DNA from: Protea cynaroides
Taxonomy: Eukaryota > Streptophyta > Magnoliopsida > Proteales > Proteaceae
Assembly (NCBI GenBank): GCA_028583415.1
Contig: CM053265.1
Span: 35,194,873 to 35,258,872 of the forward strand
Length of the DNA stretch: 64,000 nt
Reading direction: 5' to 3'
Below are positions 11,806-22,591 of this stretch, piece after piece. The position numbers were made by a program, and so were the translations under genes. Under the pieces are notes generated by a model that was given only the letters and a program-made list of their open reading frames with translations, made no database searches and was not told where the DNA came from. How positions within the stretch are numbered: position 1 is the stretch's first letter; every line of letters starts with the position of its first letter.

Positions 11806-12288
11806 GGCCGAGATTGTGGGCAATTGAGACCGAAGACAAAAGTGGCCCATTTTTGCATTATTCTGCACTTGATCTGGATTATAACATTGTTCCCTTGAAT
11901 TGATGCTGTAAACTATTTTTTTTTTTTTTTTACACTGTACAACAAAAAAATGTAGATGTCAAGCTCCTTGAGTAGCGACCTTATCAGGTCTATGACTTTG
12001 GCTCAAGACCGCTCATGGTGTAAATCAGAGCGTCAAGCTTCTTGAGTAGCGACCCATCAGGCCGTGACTTTGGCTCAAGACCGCTCATGATGTAAGCGTG
12101 TTTGGCTCGGATGTAACCTCGTGCTTTGTGCTTGGAATTTGTAACCTTTGGAATGTATAGCCTTTGGCTGTGTAGCCTTTGGATGTGTAGCCTTTGGACC
12201 GAATTTGGGGTGTCCCAAATTGCCTACGTATCCTTTGGGATTTCCGTCCCTCCAGAATCAGGTTTCGCGTAGTTCGGGACGGTTGTTG

Positions 12289-12319
<31 letters not shown>

Positions 12320-12995
12320 TTTGTAGTGTTCTTTCTGTAAATTAATCCATCGTGAGTACGCTACCGAAGGATGCCTACAAAGGTGCAAATCCACAACTAC
12401 ATAAGTCATAAGCATATCCAACGGGCTTTCTTAGGCCGTAATTACTCAGACTCATTCTGATCACACTTCTGCTATTTTTTTTTTTTTTTTTTTTTTTTAG
12501 CCAACCGACAGTATGAGAGAAATCAATGGCCTGAATAGGCTGATAAGAAACTATTCCAAATGGGTCAGCCATCTGGGAGAATGTTTGGTTGTTTATGTAG
12601 AATGGCCTGATCTCCACTAGGAGATGCCATTTTGGCTTATAAAAAAAGGACCAGTAGAACTCTCGGACCCCGTATGGATTAATGAATGGCCGATGTGGGT
12701 TTTGGTCAGATTTGTTATGATTATTTTCAGAATGGCATGCTCACTAGAGTCATATCAGAGATGTAAAACAAGGGCTTGATTTGAAACTCTAGAATGACCG
12801 TTGAATTGTTAGACGGGAGATAGAGTTCTTGCCTAAAATCAGGAATTCCTTTCCCTAACAATCGATGAATTGATGTATTATCCCTTTACGATGAAAGTTG
12901 TTATCTCATCTGATAGTTTAGTCCAACCTTACTGTGAGACTTACCATATGGCCAAGTCAGCTTACTTCAAGCCTGTAAACGGAAGACTGTCCACT

Positions 12996-13031
<36 letters not shown>

Positions 13032-13041
13032 AGTATGTAGG
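11806..13041 (-). other. 3' untranslated region of Tat copy B, with poly(T) tracts and small duplications
   Basis: No coding is seen between the integrase stop and the purine tract. A 74-bp tandem duplication starts at 11958 and 12032 (GTCAAGCTYCTTGAGTAGCG). A 17-bp unit with TAGCCTTTGG occurs three times near 12153-12200. Four plus-strand poly(T) runs (about 11920, 12301-12322, 12475-12499, 12998-13029) would be poly(A) in the element RNA. Confidence 0.65.
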
Positions 13042-14412
13042 CTACACGTAATACCTCTTTACTTGATCCAGATTTGTCAAGTATGGTAATTCATCTCCGC
13101 TCAGGTTAGACAGACGAACAGCCTTCCCTGGTAATATTTCCTTGACGATGTATGGTCCGCTCCAGTTTGGACGAAACTTGCCCCTTGGATCATGTGTTGG
13201 TGCTCTCTGTTCTTTTAGCACTAAATCACCAATTGCTAAACGACGGATTCGGACCTTCTTGTTGAATGTATTTGCTTTTCGCCGCTGGTACTTCTTTATG
13301 TTGTCTGCCGCCCTAATTCTTCTTTCGTCTATGAGGCTTAATTCATCGTATCTAGCTTGCAACCACTCAGTCTCAGGGATCTTGCATTCCATTGCTACCC
13401 TTAGTGATTGCACCTCCAACTCAACAGGGAGTACTGCTTCCATGCCATAGACCAAGGAGTAAGGTGTTGCCCCAGTAGATGTTCTGATTGAGGTTCTATA
13501 AGCCCAAAGTGCATATGGGAGCTTGTCTGCCCAATCAGCATTGGTTTGTGCCATCTTTTGTAAAATAACTTTTATGTTCTTATTGGCTGCTTCGACTGCC
13601 CCATTTGTCTGTGGTCTATATGGGGAGGATCTATGTCTCTTGATGTGGAATTTGTCGCATAGTTCCTCCACTTTACCCCTGAAGTGTTGTCCTTGATCAG
13701 AAATAAGAGCTTGAGGCACTCCGTGTCGACAGATGATCTGCTCTTGTAGGAATTTTGCCACTTTGTTTGCTGTGAGTTTTGCATATGCTTGGGCTTCCAC
13801 CCATTTTGTAAAGTAATCAATAGCTACCAAAATAAACTCTTGATCACTTGATGCTTTAAGATGTATCTTGTCGATCACATCAATGCCCCAAGTCGAGAAA
13901 GGCCATGGGGAGCTGAGCGTGTGCAATTCCGTCGGAGGTACATGTATCAAATTGGCAAATATTTGGCATTTGTGGCATTTCTTTACATATTCTACACAGT
14001 CTGCCTCCATTGTGTTCCAGAAGTACCCTAGTCGGAGGATTTTCTTTGCAAGCATTCTAGCATTCATATGGGGGCCACACACTCCTTGGTGTACTTGTTC
14101 GACGACATTTTGCGCTTGCTCTTCATCAACACATACTAGTTGTATCCCTTCGTAAGATCGTTTATACAAGATGTCTTCGCATAACACAAATTGAGAGGTA
14201 TATCTTCTCAAGAATTTCTTGTCTCCTACCGAAGCTTCAATGGGGTACTTTCCTTCTTTGATGAAATCCACAATTGGCGCAAACCAAGGGCGACCATCAA
14301 TTGTCAAGGCATTGATTTCTCCCACGTGTGCAGGTTGTGTTCTTCTTTCAATTATCAAAGGTTTGATCTTCTCTGCTGGATCATCTCCAATGATTGATGC
14401 TAGGGTAGCCAA
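13042..14412 (-). CDS. Tat-lineage integrase of truncated copy B
   Basis: The frame has 456 codons and ends at the native stop (VKRYYV). It contains the end of the second RNase H, the HHCC zinc finger (VKKCHKCQIFANL), and the DDE core with D in WGIDVID, D in LISDQGQHF and E in PQTNGAVEAANKNIK. A GPF-like C-terminal segment (FRPNWSGPYIVKEIL) follows. It would catalyse integration. Copy B is truncated upstream: at 14425 the frame runs into a TA microsatellite and then LTR sequence, so RT, protease and gag are absent and the apparent Met is internal. Confidence 0.85.
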   Translation of the reverse strand: MATLASIIGDDPAEKIKPLIIERRTQPAHVGEINALTIDGRPWFAPIVDFIKEGKYPIEASVGDKKFLRRYTSQFVLCEDILYKRSYEGIQLVCVDEEQAQNVVEQVHQGVCGPHMNARMLAKKILRLGYFWNTMEADCVEYVKKCHKCQIFANLIHVPPTELHTLSSPWPFSTWGIDVIDKIHLKASSDQEFILVAIDYFTKWVEAQAYAKLTANKVAKFLQEQIICRHGVPQALISDQGQHFRGKVEELCDKFHIKRHRSSPYRPQTNGAVEAANKNIKVILQKMAQTNADWADKLPYALWAYRTSIRTSTGATPYSLVYGMEAVLPVELEVQSLRVAMECKIPETEWLQARYDELSLIDERRIRAADNIKKYQRRKANTFNKKVRIRRLAIGDLVLKEQRAPTHDPRGKFRPNWSGPYIVKEILPGKAVRLSNLSGDELPYLTNLDQVKRYYV

Positions 14413-14419
14413 TGCATCA

Positions 14420-14425
<6 letters not shown>

Positions 14426-14479
<54 letters not shown>

Positions 14480-15335
14480 TATAATATATATAATATATAT
14501 AAATACTATGCACATGAATGAACTGGTTCGAAACGGGTTGAGACTGACTTAAGTTGACTGAGTTAAACTGATATGGGTTGAGCTAGGTTGGACCAAAATT
14601 GGCTTGAACTAAGTTGACTGGATTTATTGGAATTAACTGGGTTTTCTCTCCTTATCATTTCATGGGTCATTTCCGCTATCATCCCGCATGGAATTTTCCG
14701 ATGGCCTCTATTCCAAATTTTTTGTGTTCATTTTGTAGAACATTGAAAATGAGGAATATAGGAACTGGAATCCCCTGAATCCGATGTAGAACGGAAAAGA
14801 TATGCAGCTTTGAAGTTCTGACGATAATTTTGCATGCAAGCTTGCATGGGACCCACTGGTGACTTCTACTTGGGATTTTTTTACGTCCATTTTGTAGAAC
14901 ATCATGAATGAAGAATAATGGTCTTGGGATCATCTGAATCCGATGTCGGATGATTAAGATATGATGATTTGAAATTCAAACGATCCGACTTAGGATAATT
15001 TGCACGAAGGCCCCTGGGATTATTTATAATAACTTCATAAACCTCCCTTATATGTATCATCCGACTAAAATGGTCATATCTTCTTCATTTGATATCAGAA
15101 TTGAGCAATTCTGGTCTCATTTCGAAGATAATTCTATGACCTATGCATCCATGCAAAATTATAACCCATGACCTTGCTGTGGACCCATTGAAAACTTCCT
15201 CAAATTCACAGACCCATTGAAAACTTCCTCAAATTTGCAGTCAAAAATCCAAACTTTCGATCATCTTTCTCCTTTTGTTGTCCACACGCCCGCAGGGCTT
15301 TGTTTAGCTGGGATGGCAAAAATGGGGTGCTTACA
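14426..15335 (-). repeat. Truncated 5' LTR remnant of Tat copy B
   Basis: After an expanded TA tract the sequence follows 10930-11792 of the full LTR with few differences and ends at the same GGTGCTTACA. Its left part and the whole 5' internal region of B are missing. The join with integrase coding occurs at shared CATAT, which suggests a microhomology or microsatellite-mediated deletion. Confidence 0.85.
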
Positions 15336-16015
15336 CTACTATACAGATGTCACCCTATGAAGCACTGTATGATAGGAGGTGTCGAACTCCTTTGTTTTGG
15401 AATAAAGTCGGAGAGCGAAGAATTATAGGCCCTGAATTTATGGAAGAAACTTGCAAAGTAGTCGACATAATCAAGAAAAGAGTTAGAACAGCTCAGAATC
15501 GTCAGAAATATTATTCAAATAATCGATGTTGAGACCTTGAGTTCATCGTAGGTGATAAAGTATTCCTAAAAATATCACCTATGCGAGGCTTAAAATGGTT
15601 CGGACAGAAAGGAAAGCTAAGTTTGAGATACGTCGGGTCATATGAGATTCTACCTAAACGTGGGAAGGTGGCGTATCAGTTAGCACTACCCCTATCCATG
15701 TCAAGTGTGCATGATGTATTTCATATCTCATTATTGAAGAAGTACAATTGAGATCCCACACATGTCCTAATAGCAGATCCACCAAGTCTAACTGATGATT
15801 TGATATTCAAAGTAGCACCAATCGAAATTATCAGTCGAAAGGTTCAACGTCTAAACAACCGTGAGATTTACTATGTTAAAGTTACTTAGAGAACCAAGAC
15901 ATAGAAGTGATCACATGGGAAGAAGAGAATGCTATGCAAAAGCAATATCCTCACCTTTTCGACTCAGAAGGTATGTGTAAATTTTGAGGATGAAATTTAT
16001 ATAAGAGGGGGGAGT
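15336..16015 (+). pseudogene. Chromovirus H: integrase C-terminal region and chromodomain-like tail
   Basis: The plus-strand sequence resumes a Tekay-like integrase in MSPYEALYDRRCRTPLFW, directly after the Tat array. It continues through GDKVFLKISPMRGLK and SVHDVFHISLLKKY to the chromodomain-like segment with SRKVQRLNNREIYYVKV. Several stops and at least one frameshift interrupt it. The homologous intact stretch is on the minus strand at 24479-25200. The 5' part of H must lie left of the window. Confidence 0.8.
16003..16015 (+). promoter_or_regulatory. Polypurine tract of element H
   Basis: AAGAGGGGGGAGT lies directly before the LTR start TGTAAGATCC. The position identifies the following LTR as the 3' LTR of H. 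Confidence 0.75.
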
Positions 16016-16368
16016 TGTAAGATCCATATCGTACTAATCTGGTCTTACCACCTTGTATCAGGTCTTCCAATTATGGTCGGACCAAGCAGACCAAGTGCGT
16101 GAAGAAATCACAAGGCTAGGTATGTAATTCAAACCATAAATCATCTAATTGAGATGTATGGTCGCATACCTAAATAAGTGTGGTCGACCACACCTCAGAA
16201 TGTTGAGACCACTCGAATCTGAGATGTGTGGTTGTAGTTTTGAGACGTGTGGTCAACAGATCCTGCGACCACAGGATGGTATAATTCACTCCGAGATTAG
16301 AAAACCTTCTTAATCTAAAAAAGGGGTTCTTTCCTAATCAAAGTGGGACTTTATTTGGATGTTTCCCT

Positions 16369-16378
16369 CTATATATAG
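16369..16378 (+). promoter_or_regulatory. TATA box of the H LTR
   Basis: CTATATATAG is about 350 bp into the LTR and is followed by an A/G-rich leader, as in the other LTRs of this superfamily. Confidence 0.55.
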
Positions 16379-17960
16379 GACGTCCCTTAGCCTCTTTCAT
16401 TCTTTTAAAACTCAAACTGAAAGAGAGAGAAATAGATGAGGAGGAAGAGAATGAGAATTGAAGAGGAAGACTAAGAAAAGGAATTTCAGAGAGAGCTTTG
16501 ATTCTTCAGCAAGTTTAAGGTATGAAAACTAAGGTATGAAAACATCCCCAACATTAGTTGAATGCCTAGAATAGATCATGGGGAAAGTATTGATTCCAAG
16601 TAGGATCTCAACCATGAGACCCGTAGACGAAAACTCAAAAGAAATCCATAAGAAGTATGTTAGAGTAGATAATTGTGAAAAATATAAAATTAAAGCCATA
16701 GATCAATCATAGGAAGGACCCTAGTGATAGTTCAAGGAATCAAATCATGAAAGGGTTAGACTGAGAATGAAAGTTGACCAAACACTTATGTAGTCGCAAC
16801 TATGGACGACCACATGAGGCACATGTGTTAACCACACGCCCTTGGAAAGTTTTCAGGGAAGGTGTGGTCGCATGTGTGTGGTCACATGATATGCGACCAC
16901 ACGTATCGACCATACACCCTGTGGTCGCAGAAACTGAGACCACTGCTGCAGCCACACCTGCGACCACTCAGCTTCTATAGGTCTGATTGATTCGAGATGG
17001 GACATTTAAATACTGTAATTAATGAATATGAACTCTAACTTAAAATCCATAAATTTATTAGGTTTCCAAGTGGTCCAAAAGTGATTTACAAAGCTTGGAA
17101 GAGGAACAACCATCGATCAAAGGTGAGGGAACAAGACCTAAACTAATTGGATAATAATAAACTGTCTACTTTATTGAGTCCAATGCCATGATTGATTTTA
17201 TGCTTGTATTCTTGTAATGTACATCTCAAATGTCATCTAATATTCCTTCTATTACTATTCATGCATATTTAATTTTGTTTATTTATAACATGATGATGAT
17301 GATGATGCTAGGAATAGGCATGTGAATGTATATATGTGGTTGGTGTGTTGGATGCGAGTGGAGCATCAGGGGGAGGACGTGGCATGGTGGTCTTTGACCT
17401 CATCACCAGACTCTAGCTCTATCTCTACTCAAGTCTTGCCCATTGACATCATTGTATCTTCATTACTTTAGTAGAACTATTACGTCGTAGGGCATCAGGA
17501 GAGGTGGTCTCGGACCTTATGCTCTCTGACTCTGATGGGGGGCCTTAGCTCTATCTCTATGGATATATTGAGGCATATTGGGGTGAGGCCTTAGATATAC
17601 TGTTTGGCATTAGGATTGGTTATTTTTTAGCCCAGTTTGCAAGCCCTCGCCAATAAGGGCTTACATGTTGGTATAGGTAGGGCATTAGGGGAAGTGTTGG
17701 CAGCGTTTGATCTAGACACTTTAGCTCTATCTCTATTCCATGGTGGGTGCATGTAGGATGACAATGGTTTTTGATCCATTGGGCAGATTTACACACTCAT
17801 GTATAGAGATGCGGGGGCCACCAAACCTTTTTATATCACATTGTAAACTTAAAAACCAGACCAAAGATATGAATTGAACGCATGCATATGTTTGTTGCAT
17901 TGTTTTATTTGCTCACTGAGTCGTGATGTGTACTCACCCTTTCGACGTTGAATATTTTTA

Positions 17961-18095
17961 GTTGATGATGCAAGTCCTACTGTTGAAGAATATATGAATG
18001 CACCGATGTATGGACACGTTGTTGTGATGGACATAGAAACTATGGAAGAGGCGCATGATCCGTCGTGTGAGTACCACTCATGTGTTTTTTATTAG
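17961..18095 (+). CDS. Conserved LTR small reading frame, 44 aa (H LTR copy)
   Basis: The frame reads VDDASPTVEEYMNAPMYG... and ends SCVFY before TAG. It has no ATG at its left edge. It starts right after an acceptor-like TTTTTAG, so it looks like the last exon of a spliced message. Joining it to the exon-like block 17062-17122 keeps the frame open here. The same 44-codon frame with the same stop position occurs in other LTRs (22457, 36532, 39464, 51921, 54456). The peptide is acidic with Cys near the end. Function unknown; a conserved noncoding element is possible. Confidence 0.45.
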   Translation, partial: VDDASPTVEEYMNAPMYGHVVVMDIETMEEAHDPSCEYHSCVFY

Positions 18096-18370
18096 CTTAG
18101 TTGTTTAGTTATGGGAACATGTAATTGATTATTTTATTTTATGTCTTGAGATATATTGAAAATAATTGGATACTTAATTATGCTATCACTATTAGATACT
18201 TAGTTCATTAGTATTAAAGACTTCCACTATCGTTTATTTACTCTGATTATGCTTATGGAATGTATCTGGTTTAATCAAATAGGCATGGCCTATACGAGAT
18301 CTTGGTTGAACCGTTGGTCTATGGACGGTTCATCTCAACACTCTAGTTGGTTCAGAATTAGGGTGTGACA

Positions 18371-20599
18371 CCTCGTACCCCACCGCCAGAGTTTAGTTCC
18401 CTTCACTAAAGCACATGTCTTTCGGCCAAGTTGATGCATGAAATGATAACATAACATTTAATGGTTTACACACCCGCAGAGATCCCTGTTCCACTCCCAT
18501 GGATTGACCGTGCCCCTATTAAAGTGTAATTGGGTATATGGCCATGTCACATACTCCCATATGCCACACGATTGTCTACCCCATAACACAATCATAACCA
18601 CATTAATCAATCATTCATCACGGTATGTGCACGCAGTACATAAAACTATACTCCAGTAGAAATCCCCATTCCACTCCCATGGACTGATCGTGTTCCCACT
18701 AGAGCATAGAGTGCCAACATGGCGCGTGTACTGTACTACCATACTCCACACGCCCATCATACGTGGTCTCATATAAGGCTGCACCCAGCAAAGAACCCCA
18801 ACTCCCCACTCCCATTGTTCATCGTGCCACCACTAAGGTACGGCTACAGCCAACGTGATTCATACCTAATTCATGAGGTCACTCGTTACATGAACCACCA
18901 TACATGGGTGGCATCCCAATAGAGAATCCCAGATCCCCACTCCCATGGATCATGGTGTCTCTACTAGGATACCGGCACACCAACATAGTATGCATACCTG
19001 TATTCTAATATGTCACACATACCATCATACATGGTTATACACACAACAACATCAACAACTACCCCCTTGTAGAGACCCGGATCCCCACTCCCTTGGTCCA
19101 CTGTGTCTCTACCAAGGTAACAACAACTACCAACATACATTATATTTATATTCAAATGCATTAACAGTTATATACATTTCATTAGATGACATGTTATGAA
19201 AGAAAAACAACAATAACAGACAACAAACACATGCTTAAACTCTACATGACCTGACCCCTTACCTGTAGACACCAAAGGTGCTACTGAATCTTAAATCCGA
19301 CAAAAGGCTTGCTCCACTACCCACGGTGTTTTACCTAATTTAATTGAATAAGCTTCATTAGGTTTGTAAACATCTTTTAAACCAGCATAGACAAGTCCTA
19401 GAGTATATGTACGGATCCCAAGGTAAATTGGGAACCGAAAGATAAGTCTTTCTAACCATTTCTAGGCTTATAAGTCAATACATACTGAATCAATGGATGG
19501 AACAAGATGTGTGTTCTACCGGTACGTGACGTCGATTAACACTTAGCCGTTTCTTATGTATACTAAACCAGAAGACAAATCGGATGATTGATCATCCAGT
19601 TAGTCATCAACTTCATATACTATTTACCTTAGTGAGGATTCCAATAGGTTATTCATAAGCTCGGCGTATGATTGGTCATCCAACACTGGCTCCGTTTGTA
19701 ATTAAGCCTATGGGGAGGCACAGCCAAAAGGTGCCATGTACATAAACGGTGTGATGCACCCGGTGGGTCGTTCTTTCTATCATGTGATATCGGTTAATGT
19801 GACCCCGAATATTACTTAGTCTAATGGGTTAAAGTATTTGTCCTAATGGTAGACTAGTCGTAAGTCAATCGATATTAGGGCCACTACTAGTCTACCGGTT
19901 TGTGCTTTCAGTTCTAGCCCAGAAGCCAAACACGAACCAGAGAAGGTTTTCTTCTTTGGGAAAAGTTTCTCACCTTAGTTTCCTTCACTCTAAATGGTAG
20001 GAAACACCTATCTACCATTATTGCATACAATGGGAGTCATTTAGACTCTATTATCATCTCCATCCATGGAGAGGGTGAAAACCTAAGCTTCTAGGTCAAG
20101 CTTCGTTTTCCATTAATAGAAGCCATCCATGGAGAGCTTCCACTATGGTCTCAAGCCTACATTCCTATAGGAATGGTAGAGGAAGAAAGGATGAAGACCT
20201 ATCTCAAGGAGAACGATGTTTGAGCTTGATGTTCCAAGGTCTCTCTCCCATGTACTCTCACTCTCCCACGATTCGGCAAGAGAAGTAAAAGGAGAGTAAG
20301 TCCTCCTTTTATAGTACTCTTGGAGAGAGAGAGAGAGAGAGAGTATTCTACTCTTGCTTAACCGGTAGAAGTCAAGCGAAGGAACGTTCCTCCGGTTATG
20401 CCTCTAGTTGGACTTAAAGCATATCTAGGCCTAGTTTCATTGGCTTTAAGTGCATACTCTCACATGATCTAATATCACTAGATGACCTAAGGGGCTGAAC
20501 CACATCACATAAAGGGTCACAAGACAGAGTGCCAAGGGTTGGCACAGTAAGACACGATACAGAGATCCGAATAATGAGGATTTCGGGGTGGGTCTTACA
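18371..20599 (-). repeat. Chromovirus-type LTR on the minus strand, tail-to-tail with the H LTR
   Basis: On the minus strand it starts TGTAAGACCCACCCC at 20599, as the other LTRs here do. Its far end meets the end of the H LTR at 18370, so its own last bases are missing or shared with TGTGACA. A minus-strand TATA box (TATAAAAGG) is at 20305-20313. Between 18479 and 19115 a block with CCACTCCCATGG and a downstream CTACTAAGG-like end recurs five times at 130-180 bp spacing. I find neither the small reading frame nor internal coding. No clear target duplication is visible. Confidence 0.65.
20305..20313 (-). promoter_or_regulatory. TATA box in the minus-strand LTR
   Basis: The minus strand reads TATAAAAGG about 290 bp from the LTR start, followed by an A/G-rich leader. 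Confidence 0.5.
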
Positions 20600-21320
20600 G
20601 ACATGTTAATGTAAGTGGGTCTATGTAGGAGTATATGAAATTCCCAATTTTGGGTAGTAAGGATTGCATGCACCTGTATCATGGTGGTTTGAGCACTCTG
20701 TATGTATCCCTCACATAAGACATAGCTCAACGTGTTGAATCCTTTATGGTCAAGATCTTGATCTTTGAAAACCGTTGGATTCTAGCATTACAAAATGTCT
20801 ATCTTGGTTAAGAAGCTTTACTTAGTTGTTCATCCCTGAATCGTCCTTGGTTGCTATCACTTATGAGAATTATCAAACAAATTAATCCATTTTAGTTTTT
20901 TGAATGGGATATATCATCCATGTGGTTTGACTTTGGTATTTCATATGATCCATTTTAGAGTCAGGTTCTCCAAAATTAATCACATGGATACCTAATTTAA
21001 TCAAATGGACTAAGATAAATTAGTTTGAGTTTTCTTATGAGATAATTAACTTTGCTTGGTTGAGTCACCTTTGTTTGTGCATGTGAGTTTCTTCCAAATC
21101 TGAATTTGCTCATCTTAGATTATATTATTTTGTCTTTGTTTCTCTTGGTATGATCTAGATGATGATCATCATATCACCATACGGTAAGAGATCTTGTCAT
21201 TATTAGACTATTTAGAGCTCCTATCTTAGAGTTTATTCAATCATCCTATTAGAGTTTCTATAGAGTCCAAGAAAATCATGAATGAGAGAATCAAGAGCAA
21301 GTGCTATACGGTTGCAACAT
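20600..21320. other. Unassigned sequence left of the solo LTR
   Basis: About 720 bp of AT-rich sequence without a supported reading frame or repeat. It is the left flank of the solo LTR whose right flank starts at 39888. Confidence 0.5.
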
Positions 21321-22166
21321 TGTAAGACCTGTACTCCATAAACTCAATCTAAACCTCTATTTCATGTTGTAACAGGTCTTCCAATTATAACCGGACCAGA
21401 CGGGATGAGCGGATGACAATCAGGTATAAAAATGGACCAAAACAGAGAAACAATGTTATACCGGTCTCATGATACTGGTCTACATACCGGTGGATCGGTA
21501 TATCTAGGTCGGCAGACTAGTTAGATCCAAAAATAGATCTCTGTGGGTCCCGCTTGCCAAATCTCAATCCTAAAGACTTTTGTAACGTAGGAAAACTTCC
21601 TAAACTCCATCCTAGCCTAATTAAGAACCTCTAAACCTCCTTAAACCTCTTTGATTGATTCTCACAAATCCTAGAGAGGAGAAAGAGATCTGAAGAGGAG
21701 AAGGAGCTAAGGAAGGATGAAAAATGACCTCTGTTGGACAAAGAACACCATAGATCATGAACCAACGGTAAGTGTCTGAACTTTTCTCTAAGTTAAGTAT
21801 TGTGGATGATAGATCAATACCTAGCGCAAGGCTAGATATTGATCTAAAACCCTAAATTACTATTAAACCCTAATTCAATTGAAAAACCCTATATTGAATG
21901 TTAAACTAAGGTTTCTTAGAACATAGGACTTGAATGGAAGATAAAACAAATCCTAAAACGTTGCTCAGGCCTAGAATGTATAGGAGGAACCCTAGAAGCC
22001 ATAATGAGTAACCGACGAAAGACAAACACCAAGTTGGTGGTCTTCCGAAGGCATATCGATCGACCATACCGGTGGCACTATGTGCAATTAGTATATGCTA
22101 CCGGTACCTCTTGGGTAGCCTACCAAGGCTGTCTGATCGACTATACCAGTCATGCCACTGTATAGT
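21321..22166 (+). repeat. Solo LTR, left part (split by element C)
   Basis: It begins TGTAAGACCTGTACTCC and belongs to the subfamily of the LTR at 33404-35757. It has a donor-like CCAACG|GTAAGT near 21771 and TACCGGT/GGTCG-type motif clusters at about 21455-21530 and 22045-22160. It breaks at ATAGT (22162-22166), the target duplication of element C. Its other half resumes after 38552. Confidence 0.85.
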
Positions 22167-22456
22167 TCTCATACCCCAATTCCGCACTATTCAGAATGGT
22201 GTGATGAACCGCTAAATAACCAACGGTTCAACCAGGATCTCAAATAGGCTATCCCCGCGTTATCCAAACTTACACGCATCCACAATCATAATCAGAGTAA
22301 ATACACAATAGCGGAAATCTTGTAAATAAATGAACTGAGAACTAAGATGATATCAGTAATTTAATAGCAAATTATTCTGTATTCAACTGAGACATAAATA
22401 TTTAAATATCAAATACAAGTCTTTATAAATCCAATGAAAGAAACCTATAAAAATAT

Positions 22457-22591
22457 CTAATCAAATACACACGAGTTGCACTCGCAAGAGGAGTCGTGTG
22501 TATCATCTTCAGCTCCAGCGTCCATTGCTACTATATTCCCGTACGCAGACGCGTTCATATAATCTTCAACTGTGTAACCTACATCATCAAC
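22457..22591 (-). CDS. Conserved LTR small reading frame, 44 aa (C 3' LTR)
   Basis: It reads VDDVGYTVEDYMNASAYG... and ends SCECNSCVFD before TAG, directly after minus-strand TTTTTAG. Length and stop position match the other copies. Unlike the H and 33404 LTRs, the exon-like block upstream has an in-frame TAA just before its donor, so a spliced fusion would not be open in this copy. Confidence 0.45.
   Translation of the reverse strand, partial: VDDVGYTVEDYMNASAYGNIVAMDAGAEDDTHDSSCECNSCVFD

Larger units (their letters stand above)
1..15335 (-). mobile_element. Tandem Tat-lineage Ty3/gypsy array (internal A, shared LTR, truncated internal B, LTR remnant)
   Basis: Two internal regions of one minus-strand Tat-type element share the LTR at 7403-11792. 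Internal A (1-7402) runs off the left edge. Internal B (11793-14425) keeps its 3' UTR and integrase and then joins a second LTR fragment (14426-15335). Positions 1-846 of A align without gaps to 13580-14425 of B at an offset of 13579, with only scattered substitutions. The right end (GGTGCTTACA, 15335) is followed directly by integrase coding of a plus-strand chromovirus, so the array was inserted there. The LTR-internal-LTR-internal-LTR order is what unequal recombination between elements or LTRs produces. The left LTR is outside the window. Confidence 0.85.
16016..18370 (+). repeat. 3' LTR of chromovirus H
   Basis: It begins TGTAAGATCC and ends GGGTGTGACA, 2355 bp. A TATA box (CTATATATAG) is at 16369-16378. 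Donor-like TTTAAG|GTATGA, exon-like 17062-17122 (ATTAG|G to AAAG|GTGAGG) and acceptor TTTTTAG at 17961 suggest spliced transcripts. Two clusters of a GTGTGGTCGC-type palindromic motif lie at about 16140-16275 and 16785-16975. Three modules carry TAGCTCTATCTCTA (about 17410, 17550, 17735). A conserved small reading frame is at 17961-18095. Confidence 0.85.

Noticed and set aside
12994..13030. Poly(T) tract taken as polypurine tract with an LTR edge at 12994
   Set aside because: I first considered an LTR of 7403-12994, but the second copy ends at GGTGCTTACA (15335) and the matching end at 11792 has a better inverted terminus and purine tract.
15347..15532. Independent small gene of 61 codons
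   Set aside because: It is the integrase fragment of element H that follows the Tat array; the Met is internal to the integrase and the stop is a mutation.
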